Shown here in pieces: positions 8,292 to 21,187 of a DNA stretch of 64,000 bases. This DNA comes from Gammaproteobacteria bacterium (GTDB taxonomy: Bacteria; Pseudomonadota; Gammaproteobacteria; DSM-16500): assembly GCA_021325575.1 (NCBI GenBank), contig JAJPGW010000011.1, forward strand, positions 1 through 64,000, given 5' to 3'. Position 1 is the stretch's first letter. Every line of letters starts with the position of its first letter. Under the pieces are notes generated by a model. The model did not search any database, had not been told where the DNA came from, and saw only the letters and a list, made by a program, of their open reading frames with translations. Both the position numbers and the translations under genes were made by a program.

Positions 8292-8704
8292 GAAAATGGG
8301 TTAATGATAGTCAAATTGCAATCGGCAAAATCATTTACATTTCGCGTTGCAATTTTTCCTTGATGAGCAACCGAGATCGAAGCAATTTGACCATCAAGAC
8401 TACTTAACGGTTTGCCGATTTTTTTTCTATGACTCATCAGTTTACCATAGCAATGAGAGGATTCTTCATCAAAAGAAAGCACTCGGTCTCGAAAAGCATC
8501 CTGAACTGTTTTATTGAAAGCAGATTCAAGTAATTGACGACGTCCTCCATCCGGTAATACATTTATCCCATAGGCTATTTCAGCTATGGTAATTGTAGTA
8601 ATAAATAACTCACCCGCCTCTTGATCGTCTAACCATTCTAAGACGTGAGGATCAGGCACTCTTCTCATCAATTCTGAAATAATATTGGTATCTAAAATTA
8701 TCAT
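8285..8704 (-). CDS. PIN-domain toxin (FitB/VapC family)
   Basis: 139 residues forming a complete PIN domain, a Mg-dependent ribonuclease: acidic residues D5 (MIILDTN), E42 (TIAEIAYGI), D104 (SLDGQIAS) and D125 (TRNVNDFAD) are all present. The sequence is closest in style to FitB/VapC toxins, which cut tRNA or other RNA. It starts four bases inside the end of the upstream antitoxin gene, the usual antitoxin-toxin coupling. All catalytic residues are intact, so it is probably active. Confidence 0.9.
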   Translation of the reverse strand: MIILDTNIISELMRRVPDPHVLEWLDDQEAGELFITTITIAEIAYGINVLPDGGRRQLLESAFNKTVQDAFRDRVLSFDEESSHCYGKLMSHRKKIGKPLSSLDGQIASISVAHQGKIATRNVNDFADCNLTIINPFSY

Positions 8705-8937
8705 TCATTAAAATCCATAGGCTCATGCGGTTTACGGCGATCAGAAAGAATGAGATCTACCCCGTTTTTGGAGCCAAAATTTTCTGTAAAAATTTGACTA
8801 ATTCGTTCGGGAGCTAAAACCGCCTGATAAATAATCCGACGTGCTTCTTCTTCCATGGATATCCCATGTTTTGCGGCTAATATTCTTAATTGTTTGTAAG
8901 CCTTTGAGTCTAAATTTCTAACACTTAAATTAGCCAT
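8701..8937 (-). CDS. FitA/VapB-type ribbon-helix-helix antitoxin
   Basis: 78 residues. The N-terminus MANLSVRNLDSKAYKQLRIL with AKHGISMEEEARRII is a ribbon-helix-helix DNA-binding domain of the FitA type; the C-terminal 30 residues, ending HEPMDFNE, would bind and block the PIN toxin. It precedes the toxin with ATGA overlap. A strong AGAGGGGGG ribosome-binding site lies just upstream. Probably represses its own promoter through the inverted repeats at 8967-9001. Confidence 0.9.
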   Translation of the reverse strand: MANLSVRNLDSKAYKQLRILAAKHGISMEEEARRIIYQAVLAPERISQIFTENFGSKNGVDLILSDRRKPHEPMDFNE

Positions 8938-8966
8938 AATTAATTACCCCCCTCTTATGATAATGA

Positions 8967-9001
8967 TAGCATAGCGCTAGCATTGATTGCAATATGCTAG
9001 C
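8967..9001. promoter_or_regulatory. Candidate operator of the FitAB-type toxin-antitoxin operon
   Basis: Inverted repeat GCTAGCAT (8976-8983) / ATGCTAGC (8994-9001) separated by ten bases, plus a third partial copy TAGCAT at 8967-8972. The site lies 30-65 bases upstream of the antitoxin start, where ribbon-helix-helix antitoxins usually bind paired dyads. Position and symmetry are seen; binding is inferred. Confidence 0.6.
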
Positions 9002-9071
9002 ACCGTTTTGTACTCACGAATAACGGGCAATTGAGGGATATAGCCCTAAATCATGCGGGTATGACACAAGA

Positions 9072-11233
<2,162 letters not shown>

Positions 11234-11236
11234 GTT

Positions 11237-12400
11237 TTACGCCCCCGCTGCTTGAACAACTTTTTTAGCAGCATCCGTAAAACTTTTTGCTGCAATAATA
11301 TTTAAACCGCTTTCACTTAGTTTTTTCGCACCCAATTCTGCGTTATTGCCTTCGAGGCGAACAACGACGGGTAATTTTGTGCCGACTTCAGCGACGGCGC
11401 CAATAATACCATCTGCAATTAAATCGCAGCGAACAATACCACCGAAAATGTTAACCAGAATCGCTTTCACATTTTTGTCGGATAAAATAATTTTGAACGC
11501 TTCAGTTACGCGTTCTTTGGTTGCACCGCCGCCGACATCTAAGAAGTTAGCAGGATTGCCGCCATTTAATTTCACTAAATCCATAGTCGCCATCGCAAGA
11601 CCTGCGCCATTGACCATGCAGCCGATGTTGCCATCGAGCGCGATATAATTTAATTCCCAATCGCGTGCGCGGTTTTCGCGTTCGTCTTCTTGCGTCGTAT
11701 CACGCATGGCACGCAATTCAGGCTGACGGTAAAGCGCATTGTCATCAATGTTAATTTTGCCGTCGAGACAGACTAAATTGCCTTGTTTGGTAATCACCAA
11801 CGGATTAATTTCTAATAAACTTAAATCGCGTTCTACAAACAGTTTGCCTAAACCCATTAAGATTTTAGTGAATTGTTTGATTTGATCGCCTTTTAAACCT
11901 AACGCGAATGCTAAATCGCGCGCTTGAAAAGGCTGAATCCCAACGAGTGGATCCATGACGACGGTCAGGATTTTTTCTGGCGTTTCGTGGGCGACTTTTT
12001 CAATTTCAACGCCACCTTCGGTGGACGCCATAAACACAACGCGTTGTTTAGAACGATCGATCACTGCACCTAAATAGAGTTCGGTGGCAATGTCGGATGG
12101 TTCTTCGATCAGGATCTGATTAACCGGTTGACCTTCAGCTGTCGTTTGATAGGTCACTAAGCGTTTGCCTAAAAGATCTTGCACCGCTTTCGTGACTTCT
12201 TCTTTCGTGGAAACGACTTTAACACCGCCTGCCTTACCTCGACCACCTGCGTGGACTTGCGCTTTCACAACCCAGCGCTTGGTTCCTAATTTATCGGCAA
12301 TTTTGACTGCGTCTTCGACATTCCAGGCGATTTCACCTTGTGGAACAGGTAATCCATATTGCGCCAAAAGGGCTTTGGCTTGATATTCATGTAAGTTCAT
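11237..12400 (-). CDS. sucC: Succinyl-CoA synthetase beta subunit
   Basis: 387 residues, the usual length. ATP-grasp domain at the N-terminus ([38 protein letters not shown]) and C-terminal CoA-ligase domain ([35 protein letters not shown]). It supplies the nucleotide-binding half of the succinyl-CoA synthetase dimer with SucD. Part of the sucABCD order typical of gammaproteobacteria. Confidence 0.98.
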   Translation of the reverse strand: MNLHEYQAKALLAQYGLPVPQGEIAWNVEDAVKIADKLGTKRWVVKAQVHAGGRGKAGGVKVVSTKEEVTKAVQDLLGKRLVTYQTTAEGQPVNQILIEEPSDIATELYLGAVIDRSKQRVVFMASTEGGVEIEKVAHETPEKILTVVMDPLVGIQPFQARDLAFALGLKGDQIKQFTKILMGLGKLFVERDLSLLEINPLVITKQGNLVCLDGKINIDDNALYRQPELRAMRDTTQEDERENRARDWELNYIALDGNIGCMVNGAGLAMATMDLVKLNGGNPANFLDVGGGATKERVTEAFKIILSDKNVKAILVNIFGGIVRCDLIADGIIGAVAEVGTKLPVVVRLEGNNAELGAKKLSESGLNIIAAKSFTDAAKKVVQAAGA

Positions 12401-12432
12401 TTTTTCGCTCGCTTGTAGTTAAAAAAATATTT

Positions 12433-13602
12433 TCACACTTCCAATAATAATCTGGCTGGATCTTCCAATAATTCTTTGATGGTCACTAAAAATGTCACGG
12501 AATCTTTACCATCGATGATTCGATGATCATAAGACATCGCTAAATACATCATCGGACGGATAACGATCTGACCATTTTCAACGACGGGACGTTCTTGAAT
12601 TTTATGCATGCCTAAAATGGCGCTTTGCGGGGAATTCAAAATCGGTGTCGAAAGTAACGAACCAAATACACCGCCATTGGTAATCGTAAATGTACCGCCT
12701 TGCATTTCTTCCAGGCTTAATTTTCCAGCGCGGGCTTTTTGCGCGTAATCGGCGATCTGGATTTCGATTTCGGCCATGGAAAGTTTGTCTGCATTGCGTA
12801 ACACCGGCACGACGAGTCCGCGTTCAGTAGAAACCGCAACGCCGATATCAAAATAGCCGTGATAAACAATATCGTTTCCATCGATCGATGCATTGACTAA
12901 AGGATTGCGTTTTAACGCTTCAACGGAAGCTTTGACAAAAAATGACATGAAACCTAAGCGAGCATTATAGGTTTTTTCGAATTTGTCTTTGTAACGGGCG
13001 CGCAATTCCATTACTTCTTTTAAGTTCACTTCGTTAAAAGTGGTGAGCATCGCAGTTGATTGAGTGACTTCCATCAATCGTTCTGCAATTCGCGCGCGGA
13101 TGCGGGTCATGGGCACGCGTTTTTCAATGCGCTGACCGCCTGCGGCAACGGAAATAACATTATCTTTGGTGACACGGCCGCCTTTGCCTGTACCCTGAAC
13201 TTGCGAGACATCGACGCCGTGTTCGGCAGCAGCTCGTCTTGCAGCGGGACCTGCGGGAACTGTGCCTGCGGGTGCAGATTTTTCAGGTTCGGCTTTTTTC
13301 GGTGCGGCTTCTACGGTTTTAGCCGCGGGAGCTGCTTTTTCAGCAGCAACGGGTTTGGCAGCCGCCCCTGCTTCGATAATCGCAACGATTTCATTGGCAT
13401 GCACCACATCGCCTTCTTTTTTACGAATTTCTTTTAAAATTCCGTCGGTTGGCGATGGCACTTCGAGCATAACCTTATCGGTTTCGAGGTCCATAATGTT
13501 TTCATCACGGGAAACGGCATCACCGGCTTTTTTATGCCATTTCGCAATCGTTGCATCCGCAATCGATTCGGGCAACATGGGGACTTTGACTTCTATGCTC
13601 AT
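12433..13602 (-). CDS. sucB: Dihydrolipoyllysine succinyltransferase (E2 of 2-oxoglutarate dehydrogenase)
   Basis: 389 residues: N-terminal lipoyl domain with the lipoylated Lys43 in [12 protein letters not shown], a long Ala/Pro/Lys/Glu-rich linker (about 80-115), the E1/E3-binding domain ([20 protein letters not shown], about 120-145) and the C-terminal acyltransferase with the catalytic SYDHRIIDG near residue 360. It forms the core of the 2-oxoglutarate dehydrogenase complex, taking the succinyl group from SucA to CoA. Starts 16 bases after sucA. Confidence 0.97.
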   Translation of the reverse strand: MSIEVKVPMLPESIADATIAKWHKKAGDAVSRDENIMDLETDKVMLEVPSPTDGILKEIRKKEGDVVHANEIVAIIEAGAAAKPVAAEKAAPAAKTVEAAPKKAEPEKSAPAGTVPAGPAARRAAAEHGVDVSQVQGTGKGGRVTKDNVISVAAGGQRIEKRVPMTRIRARIAERLMEVTQSTAMLTTFNEVNLKEVMELRARYKDKFEKTYNARLGFMSFFVKASVEALKRNPLVNASIDGNDIVYHGYFDIGVAVSTERGLVVPVLRNADKLSMAEIEIQIADYAQKARAGKLSLEEMQGGTFTITNGGVFGSLLSTPILNSPQSAILGMHKIQERPVVENGQIVIRPMMYLAMSYDHRIIDGKDSVTFLVTIKELLEDPARLLLEV

Positions 13603-13618
13603 TGATTTTTCCTCTTCA

Positions 13619-16432
13619 TTATTCTTGTAACGCTTGTAATATCAATTTAGTTTGTTCTTTCATATGGACCGATGGATAACCGACCGCAGGCGCTGCAGAT
13701 GCTGGCCGCCCAGCATAAAGTAATTTTTGATCTTTTGAAAGACAGCTCATGAAATGATGTTGTGAGCTATACCAGGCGCCTTGGTTTTCGGGTTCTTCCT
13801 GGCACCAGATGACTTTTTTGACATGCTGGTAAGGTTTTAAAACGGCTTTTAAAGCCTCTTCCGGGAATGGATAAAGCTGTTCGACACGGATAATCGCAAC
13901 ATTATCCAGTTTTAATTCGCGGCGTTTTTCTAATAATTCAAAATAGACTTTACCGCTGCAGAGGATTACTCGATCGACTTTTTTCGCCTGAATATCATCG
14001 ACTTCCGGAATGACTAATTCGAATTCACCCTCGGAGAGTTCTTTCCAAGTTGAAACGGCCAATGGATTTCTGAGCAATCCTTTTGGCGTCATCACAATCA
14101 ATGGTTTGCGATAAGGACGGATCATTTGTCGGCGCAGCATGTGATAGACTTGCGCAGGCGTCGTTGGAATGCAGACTTGAATATTATGCTGAGCGCATAA
14201 TTGCATATACCGTTCCAACCGTGCCGAAGAATGTTCTGGACCGCTACCCTCATAACCATGCGGTAAAAACATCACAAGCCCGCACAAACGTCCCCACTTC
14301 TGTTCGCCTGAACTGATAAATTGATCAATCACGACTTGCGCGCCATTGGCAAAATCGCCGTATTGCGCTTCCCAAATCACTAAATTGTTGGGCTCCGTCG
14401 ATGCATAGCCATATTCAAATGCGAGCACGGCTTCTTCGGATAACAGTGAATCGACAATGTTAATTTGCGCTTGGTCCGCTGATAAATGGCTTAGTGGAAT
14501 GTAATATTGATTGGTATTTTGATCGTAGAGCACACTGTGACGATGCGCGAACGTACCGCGACCAGCATCTTGACCGCATAATCGAATAGGATACCCTTCG
14601 ACAAGTAAAGTCGCATACGCAAGATTTTCTGCATAACCCCAGTTGATCGGGAGCGCGCCTTCTGTCATTTTTTGTTTGGCTTCCATGACTTTTTTGACTT
14701 GGGCTTGTAACACAAAATTCGTGGGTAATTTTTCAAGTTCCGTTGCAAGCGATTTTAATTTTTTTTCTGGCAATCGTGAATCGTATTTTGCGGTCCAGTC
14801 TTTACCGATGAATGGTTCCCATTCATTCGAAAATTCATAAGAATCTTTTTTGTCGAGTGGGACCACACTTTTGCCTGCATCTAACTCTGCGCGGTAATGT
14901 TCTGAAATGTCGTGGACTGTTTTTTCGTTAGTAATGCCTTCTGCAATGAGTTTTTCTGCATAAAGAGCACTGGGCACAGGCATTGATTTAATCACTTTAT
15001 ACATCACAGGTTGTGTAGCAGACGGTTCATCTGCTTCATTATGACCATGACGACGATAACAAACTAAATCAACTACGACATCGCGTTTAAATTTGTTGCG
15101 ATAATCCATCGCTAATTGTGAAACAAATAATACCGCTTCCGGATCATTGCCGTTGACATGCAAAATCAAGGCATCAATCATTTTGGCAGGATCCGTACAA
15201 TATAAACTGGAACGCGCATCGAGTGGATTACTGGTGGTGAAACCCACTTGGTTGTTAATGACAATATGCACCGACCCACCCACTGTAAACCAGCGCGCTT
15301 GTGACATGCTGAACGTTTCCATCACCACACCTTGCGCGGCAAAGGCAGCATCACCATGAATTTGAATTGGCATGACAAAATTACAGGCTTTATCTTTGCG
15401 ACGACGTTGTCGGCAACGCACTGAACCTTGTACCACGGGTGACACAATTTCCAAGTGCGATGGATTAAAAGCTAATGCCACGTGAATGGATTCCTTGCCA
15501 GCTGTTTTAATGTTGGTGGAATAACCTAAGTGATATTTCACATCACCCGATGATGATTCATTAATGCCTTTGCCTTCGAATGCAGAAAAAATCGTAGCAG
15601 ATTCTTTTCCTAAAATATTCACTAACACATTCAAACGACCACGATGGGCCATGCCGATAACAATTTCTTTGATGCCGCTTTCAGATCCACGATTCACCAT
15701 GGTATCCAACATCGGAATTAAACTGTCGCCACCTTCGAGTGAAAATCGTTTTTGACCGACGTATTTATTTCCTAAATATTTTTCGAGACCATCTGCCACA
15801 ATTAAACGATCTAGAATGCGTAGTTTTTCCTGTTTTGAAGGGTTGAAATGCGGCCAAGTTTGTTCAAAACGTTTTTGGATCCAGGCGACTTCTTCGAGTC
15901 GTGGAATCTGCATGTACTCGATACCAATCGTGCCACAATATGTTTTGCGTAAACCATCATAAATTTCTCGCAAGGTGGCGGAGGATTTATTTAAGCCGTC
16001 AAAAGTTCCGGTATCAAATACATCATTTAAATCTGCATCAGTAAATCCATAATAAGATAATTCTAATGTCGGATTCGCAGTGCCTTTGTATAATCCGAGC
16101 GGATCGATGTTTGCCTGCAAGTGACCCAAACTGCGATAGGCGGAAATTAAATTAATGACTTTTTCTTGTTTCTGCTGGTGCTGCGGATTTGCGCTACCTT
16201 CTATGACATAAGTCGCAGGATGTCTTGCTAAATCTAAAAAATAATCGCGGACATCCGAATGTGAAACATCCGAACCTTTTTGCGAAAGCGCATTAAAATA
16301 CGCACGCCATTCGGGCGATACCCCTTCTGGTTTTTTCAAAAAAGTTTCGTATAAATCTTCGAGATAAGCATCGTTACCATCGGATAAATAAGAATCTTTC
16401 CATAATTCTTGCATTGATTTTTGAGTTTTCAT
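13619..16432 (-). CDS. sucA: 2-oxoglutarate dehydrogenase E1 component
   Basis: 937 residues (E. coli 933). Starts [20 protein letters not shown]; thiamine-diphosphate-dependent decarboxylase with [17 protein letters not shown] (about 290), [12 protein letters not shown] and the C-terminal transketolase-like domain ([39 protein letters not shown]). It decarboxylates 2-oxoglutarate and feeds SucB. The open frame continues 32 codons upstream, but that part reads through a palindromic repeat at 16455-16532; the ATG at 16432 has GAAAGG eight bases upstream and matches the family N-terminus, so it is the start. Confidence 0.97.
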   Translation of the reverse strand: MKTQKSMQELWKDSYLSDGNDAYLEDLYETFLKKPEGVSPEWRAYFNALSQKGSDVSHSDVRDYFLDLARHPATYVIEGSANPQHQQKQEKVINLISAYRSLGHLQANIDPLGLYKGTANPTLELSYYGFTDADLNDVFDTGTFDGLNKSSATLREIYDGLRKTYCGTIGIEYMQIPRLEEVAWIQKRFEQTWPHFNPSKQEKLRILDRLIVADGLEKYLGNKYVGQKRFSLEGGDSLIPMLDTMVNRGSESGIKEIVIGMAHRGRLNVLVNILGKESATIFSAFEGKGINESSSGDVKYHLGYSTNIKTAGKESIHVALAFNPSHLEIVSPVVQGSVRCRQRRRKDKACNFVMPIQIHGDAAFAAQGVVMETFSMSQARWFTVGGSVHIVINNQVGFTTSNPLDARSSLYCTDPAKMIDALILHVNGNDPEAVLFVSQLAMDYRNKFKRDVVVDLVCYRRHGHNEADEPSATQPVMYKVIKSMPVPSALYAEKLIAEGITNEKTVHDISEHYRAELDAGKSVVPLDKKDSYEFSNEWEPFIGKDWTAKYDSRLPEKKLKSLATELEKLPTNFVLQAQVKKVMEAKQKMTEGALPINWGYAENLAYATLLVEGYPIRLCGQDAGRGTFAHRHSVLYDQNTNQYYIPLSHLSADQAQINIVDSLLSEEAVLAFEYGYASTEPNNLVIWEAQYGDFANGAQVVIDQFISSGEQKWGRLCGLVMFLPHGYEGSGPEHSSARLERYMQLCAQHNIQVCIPTTPAQVYHMLRRQMIRPYRKPLIVMTPKGLLRNPLAVSTWKELSEGEFELVIPEVDDIQAKKVDRVILCSGKVYFELLEKRRELKLDNVAIIRVEQLYPFPEEALKAVLKPYQHVKKVIWCQEEPENQGAWYSSQHHFMSCLSKDQKLLYAGRPASAAPAVGYPSVHMKEQTKLILQALQE

Positions 16433-16454
16433 TGTTGCAACCTTTCTCATATCC

Positions 16455-16532
16455 GTCATTGCGAGGAGCGTTTTTTGCGACGAAGCAATCTTTGGAGATT
16501 GCTTCGGCCTAAAAAGCAGGCCTCGCAATGAC
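16455..16532. repeat. Dispersed palindromic repeat, copy 1
   Basis: 78 bases between sdhB and sucA. Outer arms GTCATTGCGAGG / CCTCGCAATGAC, inner hairpin GAAGCAATCT / AGATTGCTTC, with a partly complementary AT-rich middle. Same plan as the copies at 24469, 38307, 49295 and 51049. It lies inside the sdh-suc transcription unit and may attenuate or process the message; that is inference. Confidence 0.88.
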
Positions 16533-16540
16533 GAATGTCA

Positions 16541-17242
16541 TTACACGGTATGTTCTAACATTTCTAATTTAATTTCACTAATCGCTTTAGCCGGATTCAA
16601 TCCTTTTGGACAAACATCCGTGCAATTCATGATGCCGCGGCATCGGAATACACTGAATGGATCAGCCAGATCAGCCAAACGGGTTTCAGTTGCAGTATCT
16701 CGACTATCTACAATAAAACGATAGGCTTGCAATAAACCGGCAGGACCAATGTATTTATCGGGATTCCACCAGAACGACGGACAAGCCGTTGAACAGCAAG
16801 CACAAAGAATACATTCGTACAAACCGTCCAATTTGGCGCGTTCTTCGGGTGATTGCAAACGCTCTTTGGCGGGCGCGGGTTTATCATTTTGTAAATACGG
16901 TTTTACTTTATCGTATTGTTCATAAAATTGAGACATATCGACAATCAGATCACGCACGACAGGCAAACCCGGTAAGGGTCTAAGCACAATCGGTTCCTTC
17001 AGAGTAGAAAGATGCGTTGTACACGCTAAACCATTTTTACCATTCATGTTCATACCATCCGAACCGCACACTCCTTCGCGACATGAACGACGAAACGTCA
17101 GCGTTTCATCCATAAAATTTTTAATTGCCATCAAAGCATCAAGCACCATATGGCAATTATATTTTTTGACATCGATGTCATATTCTTGCATATACGGTTT
17201 TTGATCTTTTTCCGGGTTATAGCGATAAATTGAAAAACGCAT
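16541..17242 (-). CDS. sdhB: Succinate dehydrogenase iron-sulfur subunit
   Basis: 233 residues with all three cluster motifs: 2Fe-2[21 protein letters not shown] (about 55-75), and the 4Fe-4S/3Fe-4S pair [12 protein letters not shown] (about 142-153) and [17 protein letters not shown] (about 200-216). It carries electrons from SdhA to quinone at the inner membrane (complex II). Follows sdhA by 12 bases. Confidence 0.98.
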   Translation of the reverse strand: MRFSIYRYNPEKDQKPYMQEYDIDVKKYNCHMVLDALMAIKNFMDETLTFRRSCREGVCGSDGMNMNGKNGLACTTHLSTLKEPIVLRPLPGLPVVRDLIVDMSQFYEQYDKVKPYLQNDKPAPAKERLQSPEERAKLDGLYECILCACCSTACPSFWWNPDKYIGPAGLLQAYRFIVDSRDTATETRLADLADPFSVFRCRGIMNCTDVCPKGLNPAKAISEIKLEMLEHTV

Positions 17243-17254
17243 GGTTTAACCCTC

Positions 17255-19015
17255 TTAATGTTCTCTGGCTTGAAGTTCGATTGCTTTGACTTCAAGTGGC
17301 AGCATGTTAATACTACGATAAGTGATTCGTCCATCACCAAAATAAACCGAATGTTTTAACCAGTGCTTATCATCGCGATCTGGATAATCAAAACGGGCGT
17401 GAGCACCGCGGCTTTCAGTGCGGTTGTTAGCAAGAAACGCAGTTGCTAAGGCGGTTTCCATCAAGTTATCTAATTCTAATGCTTCAACACGCATGGTATT
17501 GAAACATAAACTTTTGTCTTTGATGGCAGCGTGTTTTAACCGTTGCTGTAATGCTTCGAGTTTTTTAAATCCTTTTTGCATTGCATCGGCATCACGGAAT
17601 ACACCAAAATCTTCTTGCATGACTTTTTGTAATTCCGAACGAATAACTTCAACACTTTCGCCTTGCTCTTGTGTGTTCCAGCGATTTAAGCGAGCCATCG
17701 CCGCTTCAAGATCAGATTCAGAAGGTTCGCGGAAACTTAACCCTTCTCGTACGCTTTGTTGAACATGTAAACCTGCTGCGCGTCCGAAAACAACAATGTC
17801 TAATAGTGAATTTGCACCTAAACGATTTGCGCCATGAACGGACACGCAAGCGCATTCACCTGCTGCATATAAACCTTCCACCAACTGATCTTTGCCATCC
17901 GCTGATAATGTCAGCACTTGGGCAAATTTATTGGTAGGAATACCGCCCATAATATAATGACACGTTGGCACAACAGGAATCGGATCTTTCAAAGGATCAA
18001 CGCCTGCAAAAGTAATCGCGAGATCACGAATACCTGGTAAACGTTTATTAATCACGTCTTCGCCAAGATGATCCAGCTTTAATAAAACATATTCGCCTTT
18101 AGGTCCAACACCACGGCCTTCACGAATTTCCATCATCGAAGAACGCGCTACCACATCGCGGCAGGATAAATCTTTTAAGTGCGGCGCATAGCGTTCCATG
18201 TAACGCTCGCCGTCTTTATTAATGAGATAACCACCTTCTCCGCGGCTGCCTTCGGTAATCAAAACCCCTGCGCCATAAATTCCTGTCGGATGAAATTGCC
18301 AAAATTCCATATCTTGCAAGGGTAAGCCCGCACGCAGTGCCATTCCAAATCCATCACCCGTGCAAATATGTGCGTTGGTTGTAGACTGAAAAATTCGTCC
18401 AGCACCGCCCGTTGCTAAAATGGTCGCGCGTGATTTTAGAAAAACCACTTCGCCATTTTCAATGTTCATCGCAATAACACCTGCGATACCGTCTTTCGCT
18501 TTGACTAAATCGATTGCGAACCATTCGTTATAAAATTGTGTTTTGGCTTCGATATTTTTTTGATAAAGCGTGTGTAACATCGCATGACCGGTACGATCAG
18601 CAGCACAACAAGTTCGATGCGCTAACTCACCACCAAAATCACGCGTTTGACCGCCGAAAGCGCGCTGATAAATTTTTCCATCATCCAATCGGGAAAATGG
18701 CAGGCCCATGTGTTCCAATTCATAAATGGTTTCGGGCGCATACTTACACATATATTCAATCGCATCTTGGTCACCCAAAAAATCCGAACCCATGACCGTA
18801 TCGTACATATGCCAACGCCAATCATCGGGACCATCCACATTCCCTAATGCGGCATTCACACCGCCTTGCGCAGACACCGTGTGTGAGCGCGTAGGAAATA
18901 CTTTGGAAATCACAGCCACTTTCAAACCGGATGCTGCCATTTCTAATGAAGCGCGCAGTCCCGCGCCACCACCGCCAACAATGACGGCATCAAACGTATG
19001 CGTTGCCAATTTCAT
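17255..19015 (-). CDS. sdhA: Succinate dehydrogenase flavoprotein subunit
   Basis: 586 residues. FAD-binding Rossmann start [17 protein letters not shown], covalent-flavin His45 in [17 protein letters not shown], the substrate-site HPTGIYGAG and the [13 protein letters not shown] loop, and the conserved [18 protein letters not shown]. Oxidises succinate to fumarate in complex II. Three bases after sdhD, twelve before sdhB. Confidence 0.98.
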   Translation of the reverse strand: MKLATHTFDAVIVGGGGAGLRASLEMAASGLKVAVISKVFPTRSHTVSAQGGVNAALGNVDGPDDWRWHMYDTVMGSDFLGDQDAIEYMCKYAPETIYELEHMGLPFSRLDDGKIYQRAFGGQTRDFGGELAHRTCCAADRTGHAMLHTLYQKNIEAKTQFYNEWFAIDLVKAKDGIAGVIAMNIENGEVVFLKSRATILATGGAGRIFQSTTNAHICTGDGFGMALRAGLPLQDMEFWQFHPTGIYGAGVLITEGSRGEGGYLINKDGERYMERYAPHLKDLSCRDVVARSSMMEIREGRGVGPKGEYVLLKLDHLGEDVINKRLPGIRDLAITFAGVDPLKDPIPVVPTCHYIMGGIPTNKFAQVLTLSADGKDQLVEGLYAAGECACVSVHGANRLGANSLLDIVVFGRAAGLHVQQSVREGLSFREPSESDLEAAMARLNRWNTQEQGESVEVIRSELQKVMQEDFGVFRDADAMQKGFKKLEALQQRLKHAAIKDKSLCFNTMRVEALELDNLMETALATAFLANNRTESRGAHARFDYPDRDDKHWLKHSVYFGDGRITYRSINMLPLEVKAIELQAREH

Positions 19016-19018
19016 TAA

Positions 19019-19363
19019 TTAAACACTCCACAAAATCTGCAGGGTTTCAAGAAAGCAAGCGATTAAGCCCACCACCACCATCCCTTGCAACAACCAATTG
19101 AGCCAGACAATCTTGATATAGTCAGTAAATATCGTCCACATGCCAATCCAGGCATGATAAACCAATGCTAAAAAAACCAGGGCGGTCGCAAGCTTCATCC
19201 AGAAATGCCCAAACAATCCATGCCATTCATAATAGGCCGTGTGCGGATGCAGCATGAGAAAAATAACTAACCCAATCACATAAATCGTCATCAAAATCGC
19301 TGACAATCTCTGGATCAACCATTCCTTGAATCCTTGATTACTACCTAAAACCGATTTCACCAT
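19019..19363 (-). CDS. sdhD: Succinate dehydrogenase membrane anchor subunit
   Basis: 114 residues with three membrane helices (about 14-36, 52-76, 84-108) and the conserved WLIQRLSAILMTIY and haem-region YHAWIGMWTIFTDYI, where His is the likely haem ligand. With SdhC it anchors complex II and binds quinone. Its start overlaps the end of sdhC by seven bases. Confidence 0.95.
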   Translation of the reverse strand: MVKSVLGSNQGFKEWLIQRLSAILMTIYVIGLVIFLMLHPHTAYYEWHGLFGHFWMKLATALVFLALVYHAWIGMWTIFTDYIKIVWLNWLLQGMVVVGLIACFLETLQILWSV

Positions 19364-19731
19364 AACCAGATACCTGTCAATATAATAAGTATTAAACTAA
19401 TCGCGATAGTACTCCACGACCCAATTCGGCTGCCTTTAAGCGATTCGCCTACCCCACCATCCATCAATAAATGACGGACGCCCGCCACTAAATGAAAAAT
19501 AAAGGCGGATAATGAACCCCAAAGGATAAATTTGATAAACGGTTCCGCTAAATAGGCTTGCAGCGCATCAAAGCTTTCCATGGAAGATAATGATGCATTC
19601 AACATCCAGAGTAACAATGGGATGATTAAAAAAAGAACAAATCCAGAAATACGATGAAGAATGGATACGATAGCGGGTATCGGAAAATGAATAGTGAATA
19701 AATTTAGGTTCTTAGGACGCGTATGCTTCAT
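19357..19731 (-). CDS. sdhC: Succinate dehydrogenase cytochrome b556 subunit
   Basis: 124 residues: KHTRPKNLNLFTIHFPIPAI then the SdhC signature SILHRISGFVLFL, and three membrane helices, with the haem-ligand region FHLVAGVRHLLMD. First gene of sdhCDAB-sucABCD-serS. The promoter at 19770-19798 lies just upstream. Confidence 0.96.
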   Translation of the reverse strand: MKHTRPKNLNLFTIHFPIPAIVSILHRISGFVLFLIIPLLLWMLNASLSSMESFDALQAYLAEPFIKFILWGSLSAFIFHLVAGVRHLLMDGGVGESLKGSRIGSWSTIAISLILIILTGIWLW

Positions 19732-19769
19732 AAGATCGTTAATTCCCTCTAGTTTTTATATGCCTGACG

Positions 19770-19798
19770 ATTATAGCCATCCTGTTGAGTCAAATCAA
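19770..19798 (-). promoter_or_regulatory. Predicted sigma70 promoter of the sdh-suc operon
   Basis: On the minus strand: -35 TTGATT (19793-19798), a 17-base spacer, and -10 TATAAT (19770-19775, perfect consensus), about 40 bases before the sdhC start. It is divergent from the gltA promoter. Confidence 0.72.
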
Positions 19799-19813
19799 AT
19801 TTTCTGCCTTAAT

Positions 19814-19842
19814 TTGACATTAGATTCATGAGTTTTTATAGT
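19814..19842 (+). promoter_or_regulatory. Predicted sigma70 promoter of gltA
   Basis: -35 TTGACA (19814-19819, perfect consensus), 17-base spacer, -10 TATAGT (19837-19842), 24 bases before the gltA ATG. The -35 boxes of gltA and sdhC are only about 15 bases apart and back to back, so one regulator could control both. Confidence 0.72.
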
Positions 19843-19865
19843 GGCTAGAATCAAAATGGAGATTC

Positions 19866-21155
19866 ATGATGGCAGGCAAAGCGACGCTTTCAATAAAAGA
19901 TAAAAAAACCGAACTGGATGTCCTGACTGGCACCCTAGGGCCAGAGGCGATTGATGTCAGTTCTTTGCTCAGCAATACGGGCTATCTCACTTATGATCCG
20001 GGGTTTCAATCTACCGCTTCTTGTGAATCTAAAATTACTTTTATTGATGGCGATCAAGGAATTCTTTTATATCGCGGCTATCCTATTGATCAGCTGGCAT
20101 TGGAATCGAACTTTGTCGAGGTCTGTTTTTTACTTTTAAACGGGGAATTGCCGGACAAAATTCAATTAAAAGAATTTCGAAATGCAATAAACCGCCACAC
20201 CATGGTCCACGAACAAATCCGTAATTTTTTTAATGGTTTCCGCCGCGATGCACATCCGATGGCGGTTATGGTCGGCGTCGTTGGTGCGTTATCGGCTTTT
20301 TATCACGATACGTTAGATATAAAAAATCCAGAGCACCGTGCCATTTCTGCTTTGCGTTTAATCGCAAAAATGCCAACCATTGCAGCCATGTGCTACAAAT
20401 ATTCGGTCGGCCAGCCTTTTATGCCGCCGCAAAATCATATGTCGTACGCAGAGAATTTTTTACATATGATGTTTGCAACCCCTTGCGAAGAAACGCGCCC
20501 GAATCCTGTTTTGGTTAAAGCCTTAGATAGAATTTTTATTTTGCATGCCGATCACGAACAAAATGCATCGACTTCTACTGTGCGCTTAGCGGGTTCCACC
20601 GGTGCAAATCCATTTGCTTGTGTTTCAGCAGGAATTGCCGCTCTTTGGGGACCTGCCCATGGCGGCGCCAATGAAGCCGCATTAAATATGTTACGTGAAA
20701 TTGGTCATGTTTCTCGGATTCCGCAATATATTGCACGCGCTAAAGATCCCAATGATAATTTTCGCTTAATGGGTTTTGGTCATCGTGTTTATAAAAATTA
20801 TGATCCGCGCGCAACGGTCATGCGCGAAACTTGTCATGAAGTTTTGGAAACAGTGGGTGCGCACGATGCGCCGATTTTTAAAATTGCACTCGAGCTCGAA
20901 CGAATTGCGCTTGAAGATGATTATTTTATTCAGCGAAAATTATATCCTAACGTGGATTTTTATTCCGGTATTACATTAAGTGCGATTGGCATTCCTGCTA
21001 ACATGTTTACTGTGATTTTTGCGTTGGCTCGTACGATTGGTTGGGTTGCGCATTGGAATGAAATGATTAGTAGTCCCTATCGTTTAAGTCGTCCGCGGCA
21101 GCTTTATACGGGTTCTAAAGAGCGGCCGTATGTTCCGGTGGAGGCAAGAAAGTAG
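19866..21155 (+). CDS. gltA: Citrate synthase
   Basis: 429 residues, type II (hexameric, gammaproteobacterial) citrate synthase. N-terminal beta region [20 protein letters not shown]; catalytic [20 protein letters not shown] (first His region), [16 protein letters not shown] (His of the active site) and [14 protein letters not shown] with the catalytic His and the later Asp in YPNVDFYSG. Condenses oxaloacetate and acetyl-CoA. Divergent from sdhC. Two ATG codons in frame (19866, 19869) are possible. Confidence 0.98.
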   Translation: MMAGKATLSIKDKKTELDVLTGTLGPEAIDVSSLLSNTGYLTYDPGFQSTASCESKITFIDGDQGILLYRGYPIDQLALESNFVEVCFLLLNGELPDKIQLKEFRNAINRHTMVHEQIRNFFNGFRRDAHPMAVMVGVVGALSAFYHDTLDIKNPEHRAISALRLIAKMPTIAAMCYKYSVGQPFMPPQNHMSYAENFLHMMFATPCEETRPNPVLVKALDRIFILHADHEQNASTSTVRLAGSTGANPFACVSAGIAALWGPAHGGANEAALNMLREIGHVSRIPQYIARAKDPNDNFRLMGFGHRVYKNYDPRATVMRETCHEVLETVGAHDAPIFKIALELERIALEDDYFIQRKLYPNVDFYSGITLSAIGIPANMFTVIFALARTIGWVAHWNEMISSPYRLSRPRQLYTGSKERPYVPVEARK

Positions 21156-21187
21156 ATACGATAAAAATGACCAATTTATTATTAAAA

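Noticed and set aside
16433-16528. 32-codon N-terminal extension of sucA
   Set aside because: It reads through a palindromic repeat present elsewhere; the ATG at 16432 has a good ribosome-binding site and matches the family N-terminus.
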